From the NCBI GenBank assembly GCA_021399435.1, contig JAJTUP010000001.1:124001-188000 (forward strand): a DNA stretch of 64,000 nt, given 5' to 3'. Made by a program: the position numbers and the translations under genes. Numbering within the stretch: position 1 is the stretch's first letter; the number at the start of each line of letters is the position of its first letter. A model generated the notes under the pieces. The model did no database searches, was not told the DNA's origin, and was given only the letters and a program-made list of their open reading frames with translations. Source of the stretch: Diaporthe sp. PMI_573 (Eukaryota > Ascomycota > Sordariomycetes > Diaporthales > Diaporthaceae). Below are positions 1 through 12,258 of the stretch, piece after piece.

Positions 1-256
1 GTGAAGGAGTGACTGAAGGCGCGGGCTCTTCACCAAGCCAGCCGGTCAAGTGCGAGACCAGCTCATTGCCTGGAATCCGACTGAATCTGGGTTCATGTGA
101 CAGAAGAAGGTTCCAAAGCGATGGAAGACCTTGAATGGTCTCTAAGAGCACCTTGAGTTGTGGATCAGATCGCAGTATATCTCTCTGCCGTTGGAGGTGG
201 TGGAGGGTTGGTAGCTTGGTTTGTGGGCCAAAGAGGATTGCTGAAGGCAGAGTCAT
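1..256 (-). CDS. Non-reducing polyketide synthase, N-terminal SAT domain (partial, runs off the left edge)
   Basis: An open frame reads leftwards from an ATG at 256-254 to the window edge, giving 85 codons without a stop. The product begins MTLPSAILFGPQ and continues with GLPSLWNLLL and FSRIPG. These match the start of the starter-unit ACP transacylase (SAT) domain of fungal non-reducing PKSs, which loads the starter acyl group onto the ACP; the rest of such an enzyme would be KS-AT-PT-ACP. Only the start is visible, so later domains and the product are unknown. It is divergent from the A-T-R reductase gene at 1537 across a 1.28 kb spacer, which suggests a shared promoter region and a common pathway. 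The SAT assignment rests on recognised family pattern; the absence of other PKS domains here is only because of the window edge. Confidence 0.8.
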   Translation of the reverse strand, partial: MTLPSAILFGPQTKLPTLHHLQRQRDILRSDPQLKVLLETIQGLPSLWNLLLSHEPRFSRIPGNELVSHLTGWLGEEPAPSVTPS

Positions 257-1536
257 CTTGAATGGGTATGATGGAAGCAATGACTCAAAGTATTTGAAGT
301 CGTTGTGTGCTTCTTGCTAAAAAGGTACCCCAGCTCGCGATGATTCGAACCTCTCCGGATTCTTCTTGCCTCCGAACTGAAGGGTCCCTTATAATCACTT
401 AGCCTCGAGGGCTCTTGTTATCATTATAATCCCCTTGAAAATATCCCCGCTTATCAATCTTCTTGAAACACGCAGTTGTGGACATTCCAGTATACTATTG
501 CGATTGATCCTTTGGCTACAATCTCCGCAGCCGATCGGCCGCAACATTATACCGAGCGATGTCCGTCTGAGTAGCAGCGGTGAGTCCATTGTAGATACAT
601 ACCCTGCTGTAGTTGCAGTGTACCTTTTTGGCCATGCAAGTGAGAAAGGGCGGGTCCTTTTGTCGAGATGCATCGTCGTCGGTGTTGTTGTTTCCCTCGG
701 TAACGAGAGGCTGCTGCCGACGGCTGAGAAGGAAGCGGATAATACAGCCGCGAGGCTACGAGGGGGTTGATTGGTCGGCATCCGTAACGGCGATGACTTG
801 CAGCTGTGTTACTACCTGCCGTTTCCGTATGAGGTCGTGGCGATCATTTACCTCGAGGTGTTGAGTTTCATTGAAGATCTCTGCCTAATTAGCTGTAATA
901 CTGCAGTCAGCAGCACGCTAACAATCCAAGTCTCACCGTGACTCAGTCCCCTGGCGAAAAGACCCTGAGCCTTGCGTGCTTTGTGGCACCCGACAACGGC
1001 ACCGTAATCCTGAGCCCTGCGGCGCGTCGATACGGATCACTGCATACCGCTTTTTGGTACCACGGGCAATCCCAAAACGCCGTCATCTTTGTAATGCCGC
1101 CGAAACCGGAACTATTACTATGTTGCTGCGGAACACGCCGGCTGACTGAGATACTATAGCTTGGCACATACTTATGGCCTGAGTCTGAATTAGTTTCGAC
1201 ATGTGATTTTTGCGACGATGAGAGAATCCCGAATGACTTTGCTTCACAGTAGCTGCAGGCGGGGGCTGAGTATGATAGGAGTTTGTGAAACTCCGGCCGA
1301 CATACAAGAATTTTCGGTTGACTAAGATGAATCAATTTGGTGCGGTGGGCGTGGTTCTATCGTATTGACCTCCGGGCATGTCTTGAGAATGAATCCATTC
1401 TGTTGATCTGTCTGTATCACGACTGAAGCAATAGGCACTGCGATATAAGCATCTTTTTCCATCAGATCGCACTATTGCCCTCCTCACTCGATTCATCCCA
1501 CCTCCATCTTCACACTGCCATCTTCAATTCGCGGCA
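257..1536. promoter_or_regulatory. Divergent spacer between PKS and A-T-R reductase genes
   Basis: This spacer separates two divergently read biosynthetic genes and probably carries both promoters. A TATA-like TATAAG lies at 1444-1449, about 90 bp before the reductase ATG, and is followed by a pyrimidine-rich leader typical of fungal promoters. A CCG-AT-CGG everted triplet at 531-538 resembles the half-sites used by Zn2Cys6 regulators, but one copy is weak evidence. Short overlapping ORFs on both strands here show no recognisable protein family and I do not call them. Confidence 0.45.
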
Positions 1537-4500
1537 ATGGGTTCCCACGAACCAGCTTTCGTCAGGGCAGACCTCAGTCTCCCTGCAAAATTGCCAGATG
1601 AGCTCAAGCAAAAGCGTGGGCCGAGATCTGTCCGGACTGTTCCTGAACTGGTGGACTTCAACGCCGTCCACAATGCAGACTACATTTTCTGCTATCAAGC
1701 TCGCAAGGACGACTCCGGCAACGCTCACCTGGTTTCCATCACGCATTTGGAATTCAGAGACGCTGTTCTTAGTTGCCAGGAGTGGCTCAAATCCTCCATC
1801 GACAATCTTCAGCTCCCAGTTCTTCAGGAGAACGGAGTCATCTCCAGGAGCACGCCAGTTGCCCTTTTTATGGAGAGCGATATTGGTCTCTTTGTGCACC
1901 TTGTCGCCCTTCTCGGCCTTGGCGTCCCAGCCTTGCTTCTCTCTGCGCGTCTCAGCCCTCTTGCCATCGGAAACCTCATCAAGACTACCCACTGCTCGAC
2001 AATATTGGCTTCTCCACGCTTAACTCGAAGCTGCGAAGCCGCAGTCCAGCCCGGCAATTCTGGAAGCTCCCCTCCCGCCATCATCTATGAACGGCAACCC
2101 TATGAGGTCTTCCTTTCGCAAAAGAACAAATTCGATGCCCCCAATTCGGAAGCAACTGTGTGCCATGAGCATTATCACGCAAACGAGAAGGATCGGAATG
2201 CCATCATTCTGCATTCGTCGGGAACGACTGGCCTCCCGAAAGCCATTTACCAGTCACAGGAGTATGTGCTCGGCTATGCAGCAAACCACTGTTTGTCACC
2301 AGAAGAAGCCCAAGGTGTTAACGTGTCAACTTTGCCGCTGTTCCATGTAAGTGAATCCCAAAGAGTAGTACGTCTTTTGAATGTAGCAGATCATTGACAA
2401 TTCTATCAGGGTTTCGGACTATTGGCGCCATGCCTCTCACTCAGCATCGGACTCCAGCTTTGTATGCCCGCCAACTCCATCTCGTCCGCAAGCACCATAT
2501 CTCAGTTATTGGAGACCGTGCAAGCACGCTCGTTGATGACGGTCCCTTCGGTGCTCGACGACATGTGCGAGAATGCCGACGATGGCGCCGCTTTACGCGC
2601 ACTACTTTCCTTACAATTCGTGGCCACAGGTGGCGGTCCTCTACCCCAAGCCGTAGCCGAGAAGCTGGTCGGTGCCGGCGTCAAGCTCCTCAACCATTTC
2701 GGCGCAACGGAGGTGGGGGCCCTCGGCTCTGTCTTCGTTCCAAAGGGTTCCGACTACGATTACCGCTATATTCGCGTGCGACAGGACTACCGTTACGATA
2801 TTATCCCTATCGAACCTGCAGCTGGCCAAAACCCCACCAACGATGGTGCATGCAAGCTGGTGTTCTATCCTTTCGGCTGGGACTCCCCCTTTGAGGTCCA
2901 GGACAGACTGCTTCGAAACCCCCTACGTCCAACAACGGATTTTCGTGTCCTCAGCCGAACCGACGACGTGGTTGTTCTTGCAACAGGTGAAAAAGTGTTG
3001 CCAGGCATTTTTGAGTACGAGCTCAGCCAAGATCCTCTTTGCAAGACTGCCGTCGTCGTCGGACAATCCCAGTTCGAAGTTGGCATTCTGGTCGAGCCTC
3101 GAGATGAGAACTTGCATGAGCCAGCTGAAGTTGAGGAATTCAAAGACCATATCTGGGAGATTGTATCTCGGCTGAATGAGAAGGTCGACGCACACGCTCG
3201 GATCTCGTCCCCGCGAGGCATCATTGTCATGCTTCCAAGGGAGAAACGCATTCCTCGCTCAGACAAGGGTTCCGTGCTTCGCCAAGAAACATACCGAGTA
3301 TTCGAGCCTGAGATCGCGGCCATGTACGAATCCCTCGAGAAAATCTCAGGTGAAAATAGCACTCCGGGATATCAACTTGACATGTCTTGCCTGGAGGCTG
3401 GAATCCGCGACCTCATCCAAACAAATCTGGGCTGGAAGATTCCAAGTGTGGAGTGGGAGGATGAGCAAGACTTGCTCGAGCTCGGCATGGACTCCCTACA
3501 AGCTCTCCAGCTCCGCCGTCTGCTGTCAGCCTCCATTACGCAGCTCAGCGATGTGGAGATCCAGCTGGGACGTGATTTCGTCTATGTCAACCCTTCAGTG
3601 GCTATGCTGGCTGATGCCATCCGCAAAAGGGCGGACAAGGCTTCCTCAGACTTTGCCGATGATTCTGCTCATATTATCGCGCGATTGGTCGAAAAGTTCG
3701 CGCATTCCAACCTGTCCTCAAACGTCACACCTGGGCTGCGGAATGTGGTTTTGTTGACAGGAAGCACTGGAGGCCTCGGGTCACATCTTGTTCAATGCCT
3801 TGCACAACGCCACGACGTCCTGAAAGTCATTTGCTTGATCCGGGGCGAGAACACCAGCCCAACAGACAAGCTGCGGGAGGCGCTGGCATTCCAGGGAAAT
3901 GAGCTTCCCAAGCATTGCTGGGCCAAGATCCAACCCATAGCGGTGGACTTCGCGAAGCCTCACTTTGGCTTGAGCTCGGTCGAGTACACGTCACTCACGA
4001 GCTCAGTGACTCACGTTGTGCAAAACGGCTGGCCCATGGACTTCAACCGCCGCGTCTCTTCTTTCGAGAGCCAGTTCCGTTTGACACGGGACCTGATCCA
4101 GCTGGCAGTAGAGTCGGGAAAGACACAAGAATGCACAAAGGAAGGTCGCCCGTCGTCACCTCCTACATACTTGTTCGTGTCATCCATCGCCGTCGTGGGC
4201 CAATATCCCGACCTGAAAGCTGGTCGAGGCTCCATGGTACCCGAAGTGTCGATGCCAGATAACGAATGCGCAGATGCGTTTGGATACGCCCAGGCGAAGC
4301 TGGTCTGCGAGCGCATCGTCGAAGCAGCCGCCCAGGCGCACCAGGGGGAGCTTGTGGCCAAGTATGTGCGAGTGGGCCAGATGACGGGCGCGAGGGAAAC
4401 AGCCCAGTGGAACGCGAGAGAACATTTCCCGGCGCTTGTCAAGTCCTCTCAGCTTGTAGGATATCTTCCAAAGATTCGTGGTGTGAGTAACCCCGAGCCC

Positions 4501-4969
4501 CTACCTTGCGCTGCTGATACTGACCGTTCGTTGCTAGACCTTGTCATGGCTCCCCGTAGACGATGCAGCGGCGGCCATGGCCGATCTTACCCTCACACCT
4601 GCACCAGCCGACCAGGATGAGGCGCAGCCCCTCGTATTCCATGTCGAGAATCCTATCAGGCAGTCCTGGGAGGATATCCTGGATATTATCGGGAATGAGC
4701 TGTCGTTACCATCGTCGAGCCGCGTGTCTTACAGCGACTGGGTTGCAAAGGTCTTTGCTCATTCCGATGACCAGATAGAGGAGAACCCTGCAAAGAAGAT
4801 GGCGGCATTCTTCCAGGGCGATTTCGAGCACATGTCTGGGGGACAGGTCATAATGGGCACGGATCGTTCTCGGGCGTGCAGTGATACCTTGCGCGTGAGC
4901 AGGCCGGTTGGGGATGACTTGGTGAAGGCGTATGTGGCTGGGTGGCGGAAAATGGGTTTTTTGAAGTGA
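1537..4969 (+). CDS. NRPS-like carboxylic acid reductase (A-T-R)
   Basis: Three exons (1537-2346, 2410-4482, 4538-4969) give about 1104 aa. The adenylation domain carries SSGTTGLPK (from about residue 227), PLFHGFGLL across intron 1, FGATEVG and RTDDVVVLATGEK. A carrier domain follows with LGMDSLQ, where Ser632 is the expected phosphopantetheine site. The reductase domain has the Rossmann motif TGSTGGLGSH (720-729) and a YxxxK pair at Tyr896/Lys900. There is no condensation domain. Enzymes of this layout activate an acid with ATP, hold it as a thioester and release it reductively with NADPH as an aldehyde or alcohol. Beside a non-reducing PKS, the likely substrate is that enzyme's aromatic acid (inference). 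Both introns are GT-AG and splicing keeps the family motifs in frame. The ATG at 1537 is the first in-frame Met after the pyrimidine-rich leader. Confidence 0.92.
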
Positions 4970-5473
4970 GCTTGCTCTTTTGGGTAGCGTCAGCACTTGT
5001 ATCGTCAGCTCTTGTATCGTCTGTCCAATGTATTGTGTGCGACGCGAACTTGACTTGAAACAAGATCGACGGTCTCACGACATGTTGTGGAATGATTACG
5101 AGTGCTTGTGAAAGTAGTGCTATATTTCACTCGGGAAAAGTAGAGGTTAGTGGATACAACGGAGTTGGGAGAAAATCACGGCCTTTTGACTTGGCTCAGC
5201 TTCATCGATATCAGCACCACAAAACATGCCGATTGTATCAGCAATGAGTAGAACATTGTGTGGTTGGAGTCTCGTGCGCGCAGAATATAAGTCAAGATTC
5301 AAATGGTGTTTATTTTTTATCTTGAAAATCGAACGATCCTGCCCTCCTTGAACAACCCCCAAGTCTGTACCCAAGACCACGAACATGCGACCAGCCAGTG
5401 TCCTCAACATCTCCACGGAGAATTGTAACCTCTCACATGATAAATTTATGTCAAAAATCTCTGAGTAGGGCTC
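4970..5473. other. Convergent intergenic region between A-T-R gene and P450 gene
   Basis: This is the shared 3' region of two converging genes. It should hold both transcription terminators. I see no gene, repeat or clear hairpin in it. Confidence 0.5.
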
Positions 5474-7406
5474 TCAAGTGGCGCGGCTTTCTCTGTTTCT
5501 AAGCCAGACCTCGAACTCTGTCTGGACCACAAACCACCGATTCTGGACTTTCCACGGACTCTTGGGATTGACCAGTTCAATCTAGGGCGTGTCAGTCATA
5601 TGACACGAAAGATTACAAAATTAGTTCAAGGAAGGTGTCCTGTGACCTACATCAAACTTTTGGAGAATGGTTGGAACTAGTTTGTATATCTCCAGGTAGG
5701 AAATATGCTTGCCCAGGCATGACCTGTGGCCAGCGCCGAACTGTATCCGTTCGTCAGTTGCTTCAAGTTTATGCAGATGATTGAAGTCGTCTGAATATGA
5801 GCTGTACTCACAGTCAACAGTCCACGCTCCATGCGAGACCTCGTTAGTTCATCGCAGTCAAGCCATCGCTCCGGCCTCCAGCAGTCAGCATCAGCGCCGA
5901 AGACGTCCACGTCGCGATGCACCGCCCAAGCATTCATTCCGACGGTGGTCCCGGCAGGAATATGCTGGCCAGACAGTTCCATGCCCCCAGAGGGGACAAT
6001 TCGCTCCAGCTGCAGACCGAAGGGCGGGTGGATCCTGCCAGTCTCCTTGAAACATGCTTCCAAGTACGGCAGGCGTCGGCTCTCTTTCCAAGTCACAATC
6101 TCAGAAAGTCTCCCGTCTGCAGCTGCATCGTCGAGCTCCCGGCGCAGATTTCCGAGGCTCTCGGGGTGATCTATGAGATTTTTAAACATGGTGCGCAGGA
6201 AGATGGCGGTGGTATCGCTCCCCGCGAGGACATTGGATGATGTCCAAGCTGTCAATGCCCTTGAAAAAGAAGTCAGTCTACTGGCGTGCTTGACTCGCAG
6301 AGAATTGAGGTTGGTTGTGTGGTCATGTCCTACCAGGGAGGGATAGATGGATCTTTCCGCATCGCATCCAAAAACCGCGACAAGAAGTCACGGTCGTCGT
6401 AGCCTCCTTTGCCCGCGGCGATCTGCTCTTGTCGCTCTTCCTGTCGCTTGACTGCGAATCTGACCATGGGTGACCATTTTGCTGGCCTGAGCCGGGACAA
6501 GAAGGGATTCTTCACCCACAGTCGATCGACCCAAGGAATCTGGCCAACCTTTAAAAGACCAGCATCAGCACGTGCTCGAATCCTGAGTGCAATGCATGTA
6601 TCCTTTGGTTTACTTACAACGGCAACATATTCAAACCACTTCCAAATTTCGTTCATGATCCCTTCCACATCAGTATCGGATTCAAGGAATCCCAGTCTTG
6701 TCGAGAATGTGATTTCTCCAACCACATCGAACTGCTCTCGTTTGTGAGCTCTTCCTCGTCGCACTCATTGCCTCGGATGATACCACTCACAGCAAAATAC
6801 TGAAGCCACGTTCCCCAGTCACAGCTTTTCCTAGGGTCGACAAATCTGGTCCTGAGCTCACCCAAGAAGGTCTTGATGGTCGAATCTACCAGGGGTTCGA
6901 ACGAGGCCAAATTTGACATGGAATAAACTCCAGCTATCGGCTTCTTCAGCATACGGTGAAGACTCTCGTCTTTCGTTGCAAACAAGCCAGGCAGGAGTTT
7001 TCCTTTCGACATGGGCAAGATGACAGGATAGAAGTCACTCTAGTACTCATGATACGTGTCATTATGCGTCCCATTTCCAAAGTGGATTCTATTGCACCGC
7101 GGGTGAGCTTTGAAGGCTACTTGCCTTGATTAGGGGATCGCGCGTCTTGTAGATCTGGTCAACTTCCAACGCGTTGGACACAGACACCATGTTTGGCCCG
7201 ATGCGGACCAGTTTGCCATATTTTCGGTGCAGTGAGATGTGCGTCTCATGAGCATGCCTTTTCCATACCCAGTATGTACGCGGTATGTTGGTGAGACTCG
7301 CCAGGAAAGGGCCCGGGATCTTCCTTAGCTGTGACCACTGGTGGCAGAAGTAAAAAAGGAGCAGCGAGGCCCCAAGGGCTATTCCATGACTCAGTGTGTA
7401 TTCCAT
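5474..7406 (-). CDS. Cytochrome P450 monooxygenase (cluster P450 1)
   Basis: Seven exons (7406-7125, 7039-6791, 6731-6618, 6548-6334, 6259-5812, 5740-5651, 5581-5474) join into a continuous 501-aa P450. An N-terminal membrane anchor is followed by KIPGP. The oxygen-activation helix reads AGSDTTA, the K-helix reads ETGR, and WRPERW follows. The haem loop is FGAGHRSCLGKH, with the ligand at Cys444. The pattern resembles the fungal pisatin-demethylase-like P450 group. Intron 1 is non-canonical: the donor is GC (GCAAGT) at 7124-7123 and the acceptor CTAG ends at 7040. This is the only junction I found that restores DPLIK-SDFYP. All other introns are GT-AG. The product is probably an ER-bound monooxygenase that hydroxylates or oxidises the cluster's polyketide; its substrate is unknown. 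Confidence 0.92.
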
Positions 7407-8497
7407 GTTGGCAAATTGCAGTGCCTTGACAGAATGGATGTGGATGTGCCAAGATGTGACGATATTTGGGTAGGGTGAGAAGGTTTCTGGTTGTATTTCA
7501 CAAGGTCTCAACTAGCCAAGGTGGCGTGATAGATGGATGGCTACTCCCCTTGCAAAAGAAAATATCATTAACCCTGGTGTTTCTTACTCTGCACTCGCGT
7601 TTGTGCGCTCCTTCAGCCCCTCCGGTCCTTCTGCTCAAGTCCACCTACAGGATTGATGATTACTTCCCAATGCGACACCGCCTGAGATGTCTGACTACCA
7701 GATGGTCCGATACGACGGTCTCGCCAAGCTGAAAGTCTCACCGATGGCATGCAGTAATTGAATCTCCGATGCCCGTTGAGATAAGAAGGTCCTTTTGTGG
7801 CCGGAGACTCGCGATCAATGCAGCCGCGGCGCACGCCGTCATTAGAGAATGCACATGTCAAGCCATTCCCATCGGATTGCTGACCTCAGCTTACACGGCG
7901 GGCCGAAGAACGCCGCCCGCAGAGTTACACAGCCTTCCAGAATGTCGATCTCACATAAGCGTAAGGCGTGAGCGTTACAGAGAGACGGGGAGGTCCGAAA
8001 ATCGGAGACTGGGTTACAAATTGAGTGTGTTCACATCATGTGAGACTTTGGCCTGCTAATTGGCGCGAGGCGTCTTGATGGTGAATTGTTACGTGTAAAG
8101 AAACGTGCAAAAGGGTTTGGATACGGAACCGAATTTCGGAGCTGTGTGCAGTCGTCACTATGCAGTGCGAGTACTCTAGAGGAATGTCGATTCACAAGCG
8201 AGATGGACAATGCCCAAGCTGTCAAAGGGAATCAGGTTTTGGGGAACGCGAGCTCCATAATTGTACCAAGTTGTGAGATCTATCTATCATATACTATAAA
8301 TACATGGACTTCTAGGAAATATACGGTTTTGAAATCTACCACAAGCACACCTTAAAACACCACATAGAAGCCTTACGATAGTTACAAGGCCATTGACAGG
8401 AACTCGAGCCGCCCTCACCCAAGTCTCCATGTCAGGCTTCCGTCCATAGCACAAGAAGCAAGTCGAATCCAATGTTAGATACCAGACAGGGGCATGT
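7407..8497. other. Intergenic region upstream of P450 1
   Basis: This stretch contains the P450 1 promoter and the 3' flank of the GMC gene. I see no coding signal or repeat. Confidence 0.5.
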
Positions 8498-10618
8498 CTA
8501 GTAACCGTCGTCTCCGGACAATATATCCTCGCCGATCTTCTCTGCAAGAGCATCTAAATAAACCAGTTAACAAATATATATCACTCAGGAGCTGAAAGGA
8601 GAACTTACAAATTGTAGCCATCGGATGACCCGGTGGAAGAAGAGGCATGCTCGAAGCATCCACCACACGAAGGCCTTGGACACCAAAGACTCGGCTCCTC
8701 GCGTCAACAACGGCGGTAGGGTCACCCGCCTTGCCCATCCTGCAAGTACAAGACGCATGGAAGATAGTGCTGAAGCTTTGCTGGATGAAGTTCCAGATCT
8801 CCTCGTCCGTGCTCACATCTTGCTTCCCAGGGAAATATTCCTCTCCAATGCGCACCTCGGCCATATCATCGGCCTCCCAGATGTCACGCGTGCGCTTGAA
8901 CGCCGCGATGGCAACGGCCTTGTCTGCAGGGTGGCTGAGCCAGTTCGGGTCGATGATTGGCAGGTCAGAGGCGTCCGAGGATGAAATCGACACGGTGCCC
9001 TTTGACAAGGTAGCAACCATGCCCGCGACGATTGTTGCGTAGTTGTACCCGTCAGTCGGGTTGCCTTCGGCGAAGTTGGTGGCGTAGCCGAAGTAGCCAC
9101 CTGGCGCGATGTACTCGATCTCGGGCCAGTCTGGAGAGAACCACTCAAGGTCATTCAGGATCGTAGTGTCGTTGCTTGACAGTGAGCCGGAGTCGCCGAT
9201 GGAGGCGTTGCTTCGAGGGAGTTTCTCCCAGCCAAACATGTCGACATTGGGATTGACCAAGGGGCCAGTCCCCTCCTTGAACTCTTCAATTGCAATGTCC
9301 ATGTTGTTCCCGTAAGCTAGAGATGAGCCGGTAAGGACGTTGACGCGATATGTTGAGCCGAAAAGGACGTGGTCGGTCATATTCTGGCCCACACCGGGGC
9401 TGTCGACCAAAACGTCGATGTCGTGCTCCTCCAGGAGCTCACGGGGACCAATTCCAGAGACCATTAGAAGCTGCGGTGATTGGAAAGCACCAGCAGACAG
9501 AATGACCTCTTTCGTGGCTGATAATTGGTACAAGAATCCATCAGTTTCGACTAGGACACCAGTGGCTTTCAAGCCATCGTCAAAAAGCACCTTCTTGCCT
9601 AGCGTGTTAGGGTAGAATATGGTGTTTGGTGCCTCCTTCTCCAGCTCTGGACGCAGGAACCCTGTCTCAGACGAGGCACGGACGTTGGTATCATACTCGA
9701 TGGTCGCGAGAGAATATGATGATCCTATGAGGTCTCCGCTCTGGAAGCCGTTGATGGGGTTAATTCCAATAGCGGCCAAACCCTTCTCAACCCAGGTCCC
9801 AAAAGCGCCGGCGTAATTCGGAAAGATGACTTCCAGCTTGCCATCGGTTCCCAGGACCGTGTCATCGTATTGAGGTGTGGCATTATCAAAGCGGTTTGAG
9901 GAATCCGGTGGTGTGAAGTTCTGGTGGCGCGTGAAGTATGGCAGGAATTCGTCATATCTGTACGAATCATCTCCAACCAAGTCTGCCCACATGTCATAGG
10001 ATCCCTTGGTTCCCAGGTGATCTGGATAGAGTCAGCTTCAAGGCAATTGATAAAACGCTTATCCTGTAACAACGTACAAGTCAAGTAATTCCGTGCGGAA
10101 CTGCCACCGAACATTTTCCCCCGAGGATAATGCGCTTCAACCCCAAGAAGAGCCTGTAAATTGCAACTGCTGTTAGCATTATCTTTCTTGCCGGAAAAGA
10201 TCCACGAATAGCCCTTTGTTATGAGTGTGGCAGAGTTCAAATGTTCACTTACCTGCTGTGGGGCTGTTACAAACCCCCAATCATTTCCTGGATGCCAGTC
10301 GTCCTTGTCCTTGCCCACGTTCTGGATATCAAGGCCAGGGACTTCGCTGTTGTTTCCGTTGGTCAACTCGTAGAATGTTCCGGCTTCCACAACACCGACA
10401 GTCACAGACGGGTCTTCCGCCAATCTGGACGCCAAAGTGAGTCCAGCCATTCCTGCGCCGACGACAACATAGTCGAAAGTGTGGTTTTGCCCTGGCACTC
10501 CGAAAGATGTGCCAAGCAAGCTGCTGCCGCCACCAAGTGGTTTGAACATAGGAGATGCCCACACGGCATTCGTCAGGCTCAACAGCGTGAGCTGGGCCAG
10601 ATAATGCGATCTGAACAT
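8498..10618 (-). CDS. Secreted GMC oxidoreductase (FAD-dependent; glucose oxidase / aryl-alcohol oxidase type)
   Basis: Four exons (10618-10253, 10153-10078, 10021-8609, 8553-8498) give 636 aa. A hydrophobic signal peptide (MFRSHYLAQLTLLSL, cleavage expected near residue 21) suggests entry into the secretory route. The FAD-binding motif VVVGAGMAGLTLASRLAE and the signature GGSSARNYLT are intact. The C-terminal part has FHASCTCRMG and then PPGHPMATIY, which supply the two catalytic-site His positions of the family. Members oxidise alcohols to aldehydes or ketones with O2. The position between the first P450 and the SDR suggests a tailoring role on the polyketide (inference). Splicing through the small exon 2 is required to rejoin the YHLGTKGSYDMW stretch. 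Confidence 0.92.
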
Positions 10619-12258
10619 GACGTGCGATTTCAAGGATGGATTTTGAATGTGGTTAGGCAAGCTGTGAGCCCGAGCTGGAGTATAGATGAGTGCCTGTATT
10701 GTCAAGGACGACGTGGCTGGTGATAACATCGGCTTTCACTATTCAGACTTCTCACAATGCTTTTATACAGGTGACCTGGAAGTCGTTACACTCATTGAAA
10801 TAGATGCTATCCTCAGTGTATGCCTAGATATCGCCCCCGACACCAAAATAGATCATGGCAACGGCGTTCTTGGTCCAATCCATCACTTCAACGGCTGATT
10901 TGAGCATCGTGAGGCTCAGCGACGCCTTCATGGAAACAACAGCGTCGACAGGTAAAGCCCCCTTTCTCGACCCATTCCTGCCTACGCAGGATCGATGGTG
11001 AGGCTGAAATTTCCGACGCCAGTACTAGGCGACCCCGATGCTCAGCTGGACTTAGAGGTCTAACGACTCTATGCTCCCTCCGAGTGGCTATCCATCAGCT
11101 TGGATCGTAAGGTTTTGTTTGGGATAATTGCCAAAATTGGCCTCCAATGGCCTTAGAGTCAGCTGGAGCCGCCGACCAGTGCTTAGCTGATTCATAGTGC
11201 GAAGGGCAGTGCAGGCAATTGAGAAATAGCCTCGGAGATTGCGCTGGGGGCAACTTGGAAAAGGATCATTGATGTGAGATAAACTACGGAACAGTCAAGA
11301 AGGAACGGCTCACCTATTACGCCCCGAAGGCTTACAGCTACCTTAGTGGGCTTCGAGAAGTGAGCACGGATGAACAGCCCTAGGAACTCAGCCAGAGACT
11401 CTTCAAGTGCCTCCGTTCTTACTTTCATACTGGTTGGAACTTTCCGAGGGAGCGAGAAGGGAATTCGTTAAGCTCATTCCGGAGAGCTTGCGAATTCTGC
11501 CGTTGCCCGGCTGGGTAAACACGAGAAGCTTTGCAACTAGGCGAATAATATCGTCATGACGTCCACGGCTGCCGTGCTACTGTAACGTTGCTGTCAGCGG
11601 AAGAATTCTCGGATGAACCGACGTCAGTACACAAGCGATCAGTCATCTTCAGCCTCGTAGAAGGAATGGAATGTCTCTGTGGCACTCCAACCAACGAAAT
11701 CACTTTCCTTTTCTGTGGAAATCGCCCATCATATGTCAGCTTACTTGCAGAATGCAGCCTGGCCTGTTGTGAAACATAAGAGCGGGAGCGCTATCAGAGA
11801 CACATGTGCCTGCGGGTTTGTCTTACCCGAGAGGTGCCTGGCTGGGGCTTTTTCCAATGCATAGCTTATGCCCGTCAATTAGACCGCCACTTTACAAAGA
11901 ACAGGAGGCAGGGGTGCAGATCAGCGTGGCAATACACCGCTCAACGGTACCGATCTAATGTACTGTATCTCAGCTACCGATATCGCTTCCTGTTGGTGGG
12001 AAATCGACCCTAATCTTTCCAAATAGACACTGGAATGATCGACAGATTCAACAGCGATGTAAAGTATCGATGCCTAAGATTCACCAGGGACCTGAATAAG
12101 AACTTTTACAAGTTTCGAGTTGATTCTTGAAAAGCCTTATAAAAACCCAAGACAAGTTCGCAAACAATCAAGTCCAGAAGCACTTCAATCCCTCATCAAT
12201 CCTCAGACACCAATCCTACCCCAATACAACCCGCACACATACACTTGATCCATCCATC
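10619..12258. other. Divergent spacer between GMC and SDR genes
   Basis: About 1.6 kb separates these divergent genes. Short ORFs on both strands (for example 11192-11428 minus) have no recognisable family and no convincing exon structure. The right end holds the SDR promoter. Confidence 0.45.
12138..12144 (+). promoter_or_regulatory. TATA box of the SDR gene
   Basis: TATAAAA lies about 120 bp before the SDR ATG at 12259. The leader between them is rich in CA and CT, as in many fungal 5' untranslated regions. Confidence 0.5.

Noticed and set aside
330..420. tRNA-like sequence on the minus strand (A-box-like GGCTAAGTG and B-box-like GGTTCGAATC)
   Set aside because: The T-stem does not pair, no 7-nt anticodon loop with a U before the anticodon can be formed, and the acceptor arms do not match.
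395..781. Overlapping 110-130 codon ORFs on both strands in the PKS/reductase spacer
   Set aside because: No recognisable family, no introns or leader signals, and the two strands are equally open, as expected by chance.
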